From Pseudaquidulcibacter saccharophilus (GTDB lineage: Bacteria; Pseudomonadota; Alphaproteobacteria; Caulobacterales; Aquidulcibacteraceae), in NCBI RefSeq assembly GCF_019455445.1, contig NZ_JAHWUS010000001.1, positions 310,001 through 374,000 of the forward strand: 64,000 bases of DNA, written 5' to 3'. A program made the position numbers and the translations under genes. Each line of letters begins with the position of its first letter. Position 1 is the stretch's first letter. This document shows, piece by piece, positions 54,399 through 62,639 of this stretch. A model generated the notes under the pieces. That model was not told the DNA's origin, searched no databases, and saw nothing but the letters and a program-made list of their open reading frames with translations.

Positions 54399-57245
54399 AT
54401 GACAATAGACACCACTTCAGACATTGGCGAAAACTCAATCCTTACCCTTATTGATGGCTCGGGTTATATTTTTCGTGCCTTTTATGCCATCAAAGGTTTG
54501 AACCGCAAATCAGATGGTTTGCCGGTTAATGCTGTTTCTGGCTTTTGCAATATGCTTTATAAATTTTTGGCGGATGGCAAAAACAATGGTGATACCCCGA
54601 CCCATTTGGCGGTGATTTTTGATGCCTCATCAAAAACTTTCCGCAATGAAATCTACCCAGAATATAAGGCACAAAGACCGCCACCACCAGAGGATCTTAT
54701 TCCGCAATTCCCATTAATACGTGAGGCAACGCGGGCCTTTGGTGTTCCTGCGATTGAAATGCTTGGGTTTGAGGCCGATGATTTGATTGCCACTTATGCC
54801 AAAATGGCGACTGAAAAGGGTGCAAAGGTGCGCATTGTATCGTCTGATAAAGACTTGATGCAATTGGTTGGTGGCAATATTGAGCTTTATGACCCGATGA
54901 AAGATAAGCCTCTGGGCCTTGATGCGGTTAATGACAAATTTGGCGTCACCCCAGATAAAGTGATTGATGTTCAGGCATTGGCAGGTGACAGCTCTGATAA
55001 TGTTCCTGGTGCACCAGGGATTGGCATTAAAACCGCCGCCGAACTTATCAATACTTTTGGTTCATTAGAAGAATTATTAAACCGCGCCGAAGAAATTAAA
55101 CAACCAAAACGCCGCGAAACCTTGGTAAACTTCCGTGAACAAATCGAGGTTTCAAAAAAGCTTGTTACCTTAAAAGATGATGTTCCTGATGTAATTCCAT
55201 TAAATGAATTCCGAGTAAAAGAACCTGATGCGGCGGTATTGATGAAATTCCTTGAAGAAATGGAGTTTTCACAGCTTACCTCACGTGTTCGTAAACATTT
55301 GGATGTTGAAGGGCATATTGCAGATAATGCAATGGTTGGTGAAATTGCGTCTGATGCACCGAAAAATAGTGTTACTCGTACAAATACTAACCCTATAAAA
55401 ATCGAAAAATTTGAAACCATTTCGGATTTGGATAGACTTAAAGAAATACTCGAAATTGGTAAGTCACAGGGTTATATTGCGATTGATACGGAAACCGATG
55501 CGCTTGATAATGTTGGCGGTAATTTGGTTGGGGTTTGTTTATCAATTGGCGAAAACAAATCATATTATGTACCTTTGGCGCATGTGTCGGCGGCGGATTC
55601 ACTTTTTGTCGAAAAATTAGATGGCCAACCTGATTTTGATAAAACCATAAGGCTTTTGAAACCATATTTTGAAGATGCGGCGATTTTAAAAATCGGTCAT
55701 AATCTTAAATATGATTGGGCAATTTTAAAAAAATACGGCATAGAAACCGCACCAATTGATGACACAATGCTTATTAGCTTCGTTCTTGATTCTGGCAAAG
55801 AAAGACAGGGGCATGGGCTTGATGAATTATCAATTCTTCACCTTGATCACCGCGCGATTGCCTTCAAAGATGTTTGTGGAACTGGTAAAGCACAAATTAC
55901 ATTTGACCAAGTGCCAATACCTGATGCAACCAAATATGCCGCCGAAGATGCCGAGATTACATTGCGCCTTTGGAAAATGTTAAAACCACGCCTTGTTCAC
56001 GAGCGGGTAACACGGGTTTATGAAAACATCGAGCGCCCATTGGTTGCGCCAATTGCCAAAATGGAAATGGCGGGCATAAAAGTTGATTTGAATGAATTAA
56101 ACCGCCTGTCACAAGATTTTGGCGCGCGCATGGCGGAATATGAACAACAGGCATATTCACTTGCGGGTGAAACATTCAATGTTCAAAGCCCAAAGCAATT
56201 AGGCGAAATTTTCTATGAAAAGATGGGGCTTTCGGGGGGTAAAAAAACCAAAAGTGGGCAGTGGCAGGTTGATTCTGATGTTCTTGATCAGCTTGCAGCA
56301 AATGGGCAAGAATTGGCAAATGTCATTCTTGAATACCGCACACTTGCCAAGCTGAAATCAACCTATACCGATAGCTTAAAGGCGGCAATAAAACCGCAAA
56401 CTGGTCGTGTACACACCTCTTTTAATATGGTTGGGGCAATTACTGGGCGCTTATCATCAACCGATCCAAATTTGCAAAACATCCCAATTCGTACAGAAGA
56501 AGGGCGTAAAATTCGCCATTGTTTTATTTCTGAAAACGGCAAGTCACTAATTTCTGCCGATTATTCGCAAATTGAATTACGCCTTTTGGCACATGTTGGC
56601 GATATTCCACAGCTTAAGCAGGCGTTTATTGATAAATTGGATATTCACGCCGCCACTGCATCGGAAATGTTTAACGTACCAATGTCGGAAATGACCTCTG
56701 AAATCAGGCGCCGTGCCAAAGCTATTAATTTCGGTATTATTTATGGTCAATCGGCATGGGCTTTTGCCCGCCAATTGGGTATTTCCCAAGCACAAGCCAA
56801 GGATTATATTGAAACCTATTTTGCTCGTTTTCCTGGCATCAAGCAATATATGGAAGAAAAAAAGGATTTTGCGCGTAAAAACGGTTATGCTGAAACTCTA
56901 TTTGGGCGACGTATCTATCTTGAAGGTATTAATTCCAAGGGCGGGGCAGAGCGTGCATATGCCGAACGTCAATCAATTAACGCGCCACTTCAAGGTGCCG
57001 CAGCAGATATAATAAAACGTGCGATGGCGCGCCTTGATGAAGTTTTAAAAACTAATAATCTCGGTGTTAAAATGCTGTTACAGGTGCATGATGAATTGAT
57101 TTTTGAAGTGCCAGAAAATAATGCCCAAGATGCGATTGCAATCATCAAACCAATAATGGAAAAAGCGGCACTTCCTGCGGTGGATTTATCTGTGCCATTG
57201 GTGGTTGAAGCTGGTATTGGCAAAAATTGGAATGATGCGCATTAA
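54399..57245 (+). CDS. polA: DNA polymerase I
   Basis: A 948-residue repair and Okazaki-fragment polymerase. The N-terminal 5'-3' exonuclease domain covers about residues 10-300 (LIDGSGYIFRAFYAIKGL, AVIFDASSKTFRNEIYPEYKAQRP). The 3'-5' proofreading domain is intact, with YIAIDTETDALDN holding the catalytic Asp/Glu pair. The polymerase domain shows TGRLSSTDPNLQNIPIR, SADYSQIELRLLAHVGD (motif A), RRAKAINFGIIYGQS (motif B) and LLQVHDELIFEVPE (motif C). All three activities should be functional. Its end overlaps the convergent hemW gene by 4 bp. Confidence 0.98.
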   Translation: MTIDTTSDIGENSILTLIDGSGYIFRAFYAIKGLNRKSDGLPVNAVSGFCNMLYKFLADGKNNGDTPTHLAVIFDASSKTFRNEIYPEYKAQRPPPPEDLIPQFPLIREATRAFGVPAIEMLGFEADDLIATYAKMATEKGAKVRIVSSDKDLMQLVGGNIELYDPMKDKPLGLDAVNDKFGVTPDKVIDVQALAGDSSDNVPGAPGIGIKTAAELINTFGSLEELLNRAEEIKQPKRRETLVNFREQIEVSKKLVTLKDDVPDVIPLNEFRVKEPDAAVLMKFLEEMEFSQLTSRVRKHLDVEGHIADNAMVGEIASDAPKNSVTRTNTNPIKIEKFETISDLDRLKEILEIGKSQGYIAIDTETDALDNVGGNLVGVCLSIGENKSYYVPLAHVSAADSLFVEKLDGQPDFDKTIRLLKPYFEDAAILKIGHNLKYDWAILKKYGIETAPIDDTMLISFVLDSGKERQGHGLDELSILHLDHRAIAFKDVCGTGKAQITFDQVPIPDATKYAAEDAEITLRLWKMLKPRLVHERVTRVYENIERPLVAPIAKMEMAGIKVDLNELNRLSQDFGARMAEYEQQAYSLAGETFNVQSPKQLGEIFYEKMGLSGGKKTKSGQWQVDSDVLDQLAANGQELANVILEYRTLAKLKSTYTDSLKAAIKPQTGRVHTSFNMVGAITGRLSSTDPNLQNIPIRTEEGRKIRHCFISENGKSLISADYSQIELRLLAHVGDIPQLKQAFIDKLDIHAATASEMFNVPMSEMTSEIRRRAKAINFGIIYGQSAWAFARQLGISQAQAKDYIETYFARFPGIKQYMEEKKDFARKNGYAETLFGRRIYLEGINSKGGAERAYAERQSINAPLQGAAADIIKRAMARLDEVLKTNNLGVKMLLQVHDELIFEVPENNAQDAIAIIKPIMEKAALPAVDLSVPLVVEAGIGKNWNDAH

Positions 57246-58369
57246 TCGAGAATTTGTGAGACTATATAATTCGCGAATTTGCGTCCATTATCGGTGATTT
57301 TGATAATATTTCCGTCTTTGGCGATATAGCCATCATCGATAAGGGTGCTTAATTTTTCGTGGTTTAAAACCCCGTCATTCATAAGCAATGCACATCCATT
57401 GTTAAGGCGCAAACCCATAAGATAATATTCACGTGCGGCATCGCTTCCAGACAGTTTCTCATATTCTATTGTGGCGGTGGCAGTTTTATTAATTGCCGTA
57501 ATATATTCATCGGGGCGAAGGTGGTTTAGGGTTGCAATGCGGTCTTCAACGCCGCCCAAGCGTCCATGAGCCCCCGGGCCAATTCCTATAAAATCCTGCG
57601 ATTGCCAATAAATTAAATTATGTTTTGAAAATTTATCTGGGCTTTTGGCATGATTTGAAATTTCATATTGCTTATAGCCTAATTCATCAAGAATTTTCCC
57701 AGCAAGATCATAAAATTCACCGGCTTCATCATCGGGCTTTGGAATTAATGCGCCGCGTGCCGCCTTGCGCGCAAATGCTGTTTCGGGTTCAATAGTAAGT
57801 TGATAAGGCGATATATGGTCAACGTCAAATTCGGACGCAATGATGAAGTCTTGTTGCATTTCATCAAGGTTTTGATTGGGGCGTGCATAGATTATATCAA
57901 TTGAAACATTATCAAAAATTTTGCGGGCATTTTCTGTTGCGTTAAAAGAGTCTGCAGCACTATGAAAGCGCCCCAATTCTTTTAGGCCATTGTCAGAAAA
58001 GCACTGTACCCCAAGGGATAATCGGTTGATACCAACTTTTTTAAACCATTTTAATTTATCAATTGCGGCATCATCGGGGTTGGTTTCAAGCGTGATTTCA
58101 ACATCATCTTCAAACCCCCACAATTTTTCACAAAGTGTTATTATCTCACCGATTTTTGATGGCAAAAGTAATGAAGGTGTTCCGCCACCAAAAAATATTG
58201 ATGTTAATTTACGTGACGGCATTTTACTATGCCATTTTAGAATTTCGGTTTTTATTGCGGCAACCAAACCATCAACATCACGCCCACGCGCGCGGTAAAT
58301 ATTGAAATCACAATATGGGCAGATTTTGGCGCAATAGGGCCAGTGGATATATAGCCCTAGCTTCCTCAA
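57242..58369 (-). CDS. hemW: Radical-SAM heme chaperone HemW
   Basis: A 375-residue HemN-like protein. The cluster motif is CAKICPYC (Cys13, Cys17, Cys20), and [10 protein letters not shown] and [11 protein letters not shown] are family-typical. Absence of the extra N-terminal cysteine region of true HemN favours the heme chaperone HemW over coproporphyrinogen dehydrogenase. The C-terminal winged-helix region ends with [24 protein letters not shown]. It overlaps rdgB by 4 bp, the conserved rdgB-hemW arrangement. Confidence 0.93.
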   Translation of the reverse strand: MRKLGLYIHWPYCAKICPYCDFNIYRARGRDVDGLVAAIKTEILKWHSKMPSRKLTSIFFGGGTPSLLLPSKIGEIITLCEKLWGFEDDVEITLETNPDDAAIDKLKWFKKVGINRLSLGVQCFSDNGLKELGRFHSAADSFNATENARKIFDNVSIDIIYARPNQNLDEMQQDFIIASEFDVDHISPYQLTIEPETAFARKAARGALIPKPDDEAGEFYDLAGKILDELGYKQYEISNHAKSPDKFSKHNLIYWQSQDFIGIGPGAHGRLGGVEDRIATLNHLRPDEYITAINKTATATIEYEKLSGSDAAREYYLMGLRLNNGCALLMNDGVLNHEKLSTLIDDGYIAKDGNIIKITDNGRKFANYIVSQILD

Positions 58370-58971
58370 GATTTAAACACCGAATTTACTAGCTTTTTAA
58401 AGGCATCAGCACGGTGGGACATTTCATGTTTTTTTGCAGGATCCATTTCGCCAAAGGTTATGGTTTCACCATTTGCGACAAAGATTGGATCGTAGCCAAA
58501 GCCATTTTCACCACGTGGTGGAAATTCCAAATGCCCTCGTACTTCACCTTCAAAAATCTGTTCTTCACCATCTGGTGTTACAAGCGCCAAAACGCAAACA
58601 AAACGCGCACTATAATCACTGGTTTTTAGTGCTTCTAGGCGGTTTTTAACTTTGTTCATGGCAAAAGCAAAATCGCGGATTTTGGTTTCTGGGTTTTCTG
58701 CCCAGCGTGCCGAATATATTCCAGGTTCACCACCTAATGCAAAAACTTCAAGGCCCGAATCATCTGCAAGTGCGGTCATGCCAGAAACGGACGCAGCAGC
58801 TCGAGCTTTTAGTAATGCGTTACCCGCAAAACTATTTTCGGTTTCTTCAGGTTCTGGCAAATCCATATCCAAAGCACTTTTAACTTTAACGCCAAAAGGT
58901 GCAAGCAAATCATTAATTTCGCGGACTTTGCCTTTATTATGGGTGGCAATTACAAGGTTTTGCAAATTCAT
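58366..58971 (-). CDS. rdgB: XTP/dITP diphosphatase
   Basis: House-cleaning pyrophosphatase that removes dITP and XTP, preventing their incorporation into DNA. The 201-residue protein starts [17 protein letters not shown] and has [32 protein letters not shown] and GFGYDPIFV, all diagnostic. It is coupled to hemW. The next gene upstream on the same strand (58990) ends 18 bp away and may share the transcript. Confidence 0.96.
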   Translation of the reverse strand: MNLQNLVIATHNKGKVREINDLLAPFGVKVKSALDMDLPEPEETENSFAGNALLKARAAASVSGMTALADDSGLEVFALGGEPGIYSARWAENPETKIRDFAFAMNKVKNRLEALKTSDYSARFVCVLALVTPDGEEQIFEGEVRGHLEFPPRGENGFGYDPIFVANGETITFGEMDPAKKHEMSHRADAFKKLVNSVFKS

Positions 58972-58989
58972 TTAGTTTATTTATCGCTT

Positions 58990-59421
58990 TTAATTTACTG
59001 GTCTTACGGGTTTCATGCCATATGGTGGCTCGGGTGTGCGTTTTGGAATTGGTGCACCCCATGTCCATCCTGCGGCGGCAAAAGATGCGGCGGCTGCGCG
59101 GGCGCATTCACGAATTCCGCCTGATGGCTCGCGTCCAACAAGCCAGCGTAAGCCAGCAAGAAAGGCGTCATCATCTTCGTTTTGTGCCGCAGACATAACG
59201 TTTAAAAGCGTTCTTTCATCCGGCGTGGGGTCGATTGCACCAACTTCGCCAAGGTTTAGCTTGCGACCTGCTTCAAGTAAAATTTGCGCAAACGCGCGCA
59301 TTGAAAGTTGCGCTGCAATTACCCGCTCGGTATTAACTGGGCACGACGCACCGTCCTTCAGACTGGCACGTCTGATGGCATGAATTGCTAGTTGTGCTCC
59401 GGGTTCAAGGGTTTTAACCAT
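58990..59421 (-). CDS. Hypothetical protein, GC-rich orphan
   Basis: A 143-residue protein with no signal peptide or membrane helix and no recognised family. It is Ala- and Arg-rich, with a helical first half (AAQLSMRAFAQILLEAGRKL), an Asp/Glu patch (NEDDDAFLAGLRWLVG), and a Pro-rich basic tail (PIPKRTPEPPYG). Its codons are visibly more GC-rich than those of its neighbours, hinting at different origin or constraint. The reverse strand also has a long open frame here, as GC-rich genes often do; the minus reading fits the operon direction better. Confidence 0.55.
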   Translation of the reverse strand: MVKTLEPGAQLAIHAIRRASLKDGASCPVNTERVIAAQLSMRAFAQILLEAGRKLNLGEVGAIDPTPDERTLLNVMSAAQNEDDDAFLAGLRWLVGREPSGGIRECARAAAASFAAAGWTWGAPIPKRTPEPPYGMKPVRPVN

Positions 59422-59482
59422 ATTTCCATTCTACGCGGAAACTGAAAAATCGCAATGTTTTATTACAAATTATTCTTATATT

Positions 59483-60184
59483 TTAGAACTTTTCTTTGTT
59501 GCGTATTTCAAACGGCAAGTCCTGTTTTAATGATTGATCAAGTAATTTTATATCAATATCAATCGAACGGACATCTTCACCATGCATACGCGCCGCAAAA
59601 TCCCTAAATGCTGCTTCAAGGCGGGCAATCATATTGTCAATATCATGTGTTTTGGCTTCGTCATTGCCAATCATTGCCTTACCGCGTGCAGTCAAAAGAT
59701 CGGCAGTGGCGGGAATATAATAGGTAAATACCCGCTGCACTTCAGATAGTTTTGAAGCATCGCGCAATAATTCATGTTGCATCATTTCGGCATTTTTAAC
59801 GATAGAGCGCAAATTTTCACCAACTGCACCAGAAGCAACCGCCGCCGCTGCTCTAATTTCATTAAAATCTGGTTTGGCGTCCTCAATTACTTTTTTATGT
59901 ATTGCGGGGTCTTCTGGTTCTGGCTGAATTGGCGGAACAGAAGTAGTGTTTTGGTTGTATTTATAGAGCATGAATTCTTGTTCTTGCGCGCTCCTTTTGC
60001 GGGCATAAGAGGTTGCGGCGCCAATAATACCCATAGTTAGTCCAAAAAACACCCATGGGTTTTCAATCATAATAGCAATTATGGAAAAGCCAACAATCAT
60101 GCCAATGCCTTTGGGGCTAATTAGCCATTCTTTGACATATTTCCATTGACCTAAATTATGTTCGTCATCGTCCCCCTTGGCCAT
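59483..60184 (-). CDS. XpaC-like membrane protein
   Basis: A 233-residue protein with two adjacent hydrophobic helices near residues 26-60 (GIGMIVGFSIIAIMI, VFFGLTMGIIGAATSYA) and a C-terminal cytoplasmic helical domain from about residue 100. The segment VFTYYIPATADLLTARGKAM matches the XpaC (5-bromo-4-chloroindolyl phosphate hydrolysis) family. XpaC genes pair with TelA genes in Bacillus and elsewhere, and the telA homologue lies immediately upstream here (3-bp gap), which supports the call. The family's molecular role is unclear. Confidence 0.78.
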   Translation of the reverse strand: MAKGDDDEHNLGQWKYVKEWLISPKGIGMIVGFSIIAIMIENPWVFFGLTMGIIGAATSYARKRSAQEQEFMLYKYNQNTTSVPPIQPEPEDPAIHKKVIEDAKPDFNEIRAAAAVASGAVGENLRSIVKNAEMMQHELLRDASKLSEVQRVFTYYIPATADLLTARGKAMIGNDEAKTHDIDNMIARLEAAFRDFAARMHGEDVRSIDIDIKLLDQSLKQDLPFEIRNKEKF

Positions 60185-60187
60185 ATT

Positions 60188-61324
60188 TTACCGTCTTTCC
60201 GCCTCGATAAGTGCTTGGCGTAATTCTTCGGTCATTTGTCCCATGCGCACCTCAATTTCGGCACGTTTGACGCGTCCTTCTTGTTGCTTTTGGATAACGC
60301 CATTTATGGTTTCGATAAGGTCACGATTAGCCTGTTCAAGGGTTTCAAGGTCAACAATACCGCGTTGGGATTGTTCTTCAATTGAAATTGCTTGATTCTT
60401 CATCATTGCAGAAGTTTCACGCAACATGGCATTGGTGGCATCGGTTACCGCTTTTTGCATCTCAAGCGCGTCTTGCTGACGATTAAGCCCCAAAACCAAA
60501 ACCATTTTCTGCTTCCAAAGTGGAATAGTAAGGCGCGTTGATGCCTGTAATGATTCGATTAATGTCTCATCACCGGACTGCACAATACGAATTTGTGGTA
60601 ATTGTTGAATACCAATCTGGCGCGCTTGCTTTAAATAAAACACTCGCTTTTCAAGGCGATCTAGCGCCTGTTCAGCGTCTTTATAATTTTGCGCCTCAAT
60701 TAAGCCGTCACCATTAAGTGTAGCCTGCTCGGCAATTGTTTTAAGTTCCGGAAGGCGGGTTTGCTTCATTTCAATTGCAAATGCTTCACCGGCCTCAATA
60801 TAGGTGGTTAATTGTGCAATTGATTGGGCGGTTTGTTCATGTAAATCATCTAAAACCGCAATGTCACGACGCAGACCATCTTTTCTTTTATCAAGTTCGA
60901 TTGAAATTGCATCAATTTGTCCAGCAACATCATCATAACGACCCTTAAACTTTTCTACTTCGGCGCGGACGTTGCCGAACATTTTTTCAAAAAAACCTTT
61001 TTTCTGAATTGATTGCGGGTCAAGACCTTTGGCCTTTGCAATAATATCAGTAAGTAATTTTCCGGTTTCACCCAATTCCTTATTGCGGGTTTGCGCGAGA
61101 ATTTTGTCGGCATATGCGACAACTTTTTTCTGTGCGGCATCACCAAATGTGGCGATTGATGCACGATCTTCCAATGAAATCTGTGCCCGTATTATATCAA
61201 GTTCTTGCTTATTGACGGTGATTTCAGGCAAAGTGCTCTTTTCTGTCACCTTGTTGTCAAGACTTGCAACCTCTTGAATATTTACTGTTTCAGCTTGCGG
61301 GGCTGCATCTTTTTCATCGCTCAT
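60188..61324 (-). CDS. TelA-family toxic anion resistance protein
   Basis: A 378-residue, mostly helical cytoplasmic protein of the TelA/KlaA family, named for tellurite resistance on plasmids. Family blocks include TLPEITVNKQELDIIRAQISLEDRASIATFGDAAQKKVVAYADKIL (quoted positions 31-76), KKGFFEKMFGNV and LTIPLWKQKMVLVLGLNRQ. Long coiled-coil stretches dominate. No other ter genes are present, so a role in tellurite resistance is not established; a membrane-stress role with the XpaC-like partner is equally possible. It is the first gene of the pair. Confidence 0.88.
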   Translation of the reverse strand: MSDEKDAAPQAETVNIQEVASLDNKVTEKSTLPEITVNKQELDIIRAQISLEDRASIATFGDAAQKKVVAYADKILAQTRNKELGETGKLLTDIIAKAKGLDPQSIQKKGFFEKMFGNVRAEVEKFKGRYDDVAGQIDAISIELDKRKDGLRRDIAVLDDLHEQTAQSIAQLTTYIEAGEAFAIEMKQTRLPELKTIAEQATLNGDGLIEAQNYKDAEQALDRLEKRVFYLKQARQIGIQQLPQIRIVQSGDETLIESLQASTRLTIPLWKQKMVLVLGLNRQQDALEMQKAVTDATNAMLRETSAMMKNQAISIEEQSQRGIVDLETLEQANRDLIETINGVIQKQQEGRVKRAEIEVRMGQMTEELRQALIEAERR

Positions 61325-61441
61325 TTGGGCTATTCTCCGAAAAACCGTAATTCATTTAAGATAATATCAGTTTGGAGATTTTAAAGCCAATTAAAGCAGT
61401 AACCTGCAATAAATTTTCCCCAACCTGCAAAAATTAAAGGG

Positions 61442-62434
61442 TTATGCCTTTACCATTGTCAGGCTGGTTGGAATATTTGGCAGTTTTTTGCCATCAAGCG
61501 CGACCAATTGTTCATAAGCCTCTTTTTGACCTTTTAATGTCCAATCAAAGAATAAATTCCCAGCCGCACATGCTGCAGCAAGAATTTCTCTTTGGTTTGG
61601 TTCACTATTCTTGCCACGCTTTTTGCCCAATAATCCACCAAAAGCCGTTGATTGGGTTGGTAATCCAAGACCTAATAGACCAGAACCCTTTGGCGGTGGT
61701 GGTAAAGTGGTCAAATCACCAGCAATAAAGCCTTGTCCATAAATTCTATCAGTATTTATAAGCGATGGTGCCATTGAAATATTCGTTATTGGCGTCGGCA
61801 TCAGTGCAAAACTAGAGCTTATGCGACCGTCAGCAAATGACGAATTATTTTTAAGACCACGACCATAGCCAATTAGTTCAAGTGCCGTCCATGCGCCTTC
61901 ACCATGACCGGCAACCCCAATTTTTTCACGGTCAACCATGCGCTTATCAACGCCATAAGCGTTAAGGATATCAGGAAGACGATCTAGCATGAATTGCAAA
62001 TATTGCGCACGTCTAGTGCTTGTAAACATGCTGCCTTCAGATAGTTTGGCATTGGCATAAGAAAGGGTAAGTATGAGATAACCTTTTTGTGCAATTGCAC
62101 CCGTCATCAAATCGTAATCGGGACCAGGGGCATCATCAGTGCAGCAGGCAATAATTGGCATTCGTGCTGACGGTGCCTCAGCAGGGGCAGCAATTCTCAC
62201 ATCAATGTGTGAACCATCAAATGATTGAATTTGAACGTTTTTATAAACTGCAAGCGGAACTCCCAAACAATCGCGGTAAGATGTCTCGAAGTTTTTGTTC
62301 GTGCTGCTGCCAAATAAATTTGAAAGCCCAAGTGAAAGTCCGCGCGCATTTGCACTGTTTGAACAAGCAAGAATAGGTGCGCACATGCAGGCACCCAAAA
62401 TATTGCGCCGACTTAACAATGTTTTATTAATCAT
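61442..62434 (-). CDS. Tat-exported alpha/beta-hydrolase-fold protein lacking the nucleophile serine
   Basis: A 330-residue protein with a twin-arginine-like signal (SRRNILGACMCAPILACSNSANA). The fold resembles secreted dienelactone-hydrolase-like proteins: PIIACCTDDAPGPDYDLMTGAIAQKGY, then DREKIGVAGHGEGAWTALEL. At the nucleophile elbow, where relatives have G-H-S-x-G, this protein has GHGEG with Gly178 in the serine position; the codon reads GGT. Unless another residue substitutes, it cannot act as a serine hydrolase. ATG 62434 was chosen as start; a frame to 62446 exists. Function unknown. Confidence 0.72.
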   Translation of the reverse strand: MINKTLLSRRNILGACMCAPILACSNSANARGLSLGLSNLFGSSTNKNFETSYRDCLGVPLAVYKNVQIQSFDGSHIDVRIAAPAEAPSARMPIIACCTDDAPGPDYDLMTGAIAQKGYLILTLSYANAKLSEGSMFTSTRRAQYLQFMLDRLPDILNAYGVDKRMVDREKIGVAGHGEGAWTALELIGYGRGLKNNSSFADGRISSSFALMPTPITNISMAPSLINTDRIYGQGFIAGDLTTLPPPPKGSGLLGLGLPTQSTAFGGLLGKKRGKNSEPNQREILAAACAAGNLFFDWTLKGQKEAYEQLVALDGKKLPNIPTSLTMVKA

Positions 62435-62639
62435 ATCTCGCTGCATTTTTTTAATCCAGTCTGCATAATGACCCTCCCGTTTTATAAATTATGAGCCGTC
62501 ATACATTTAACGCAAATTCATTAAATTGCCGTACAGCTTATAATGAATTTTGCGTTTGTCCAATTAAAAAGCAGTTTCGCTTAACACAATATGAACATTA
62601 GATACTTCTAAGGTTAAATTTATGTCACCCGTATTACAG

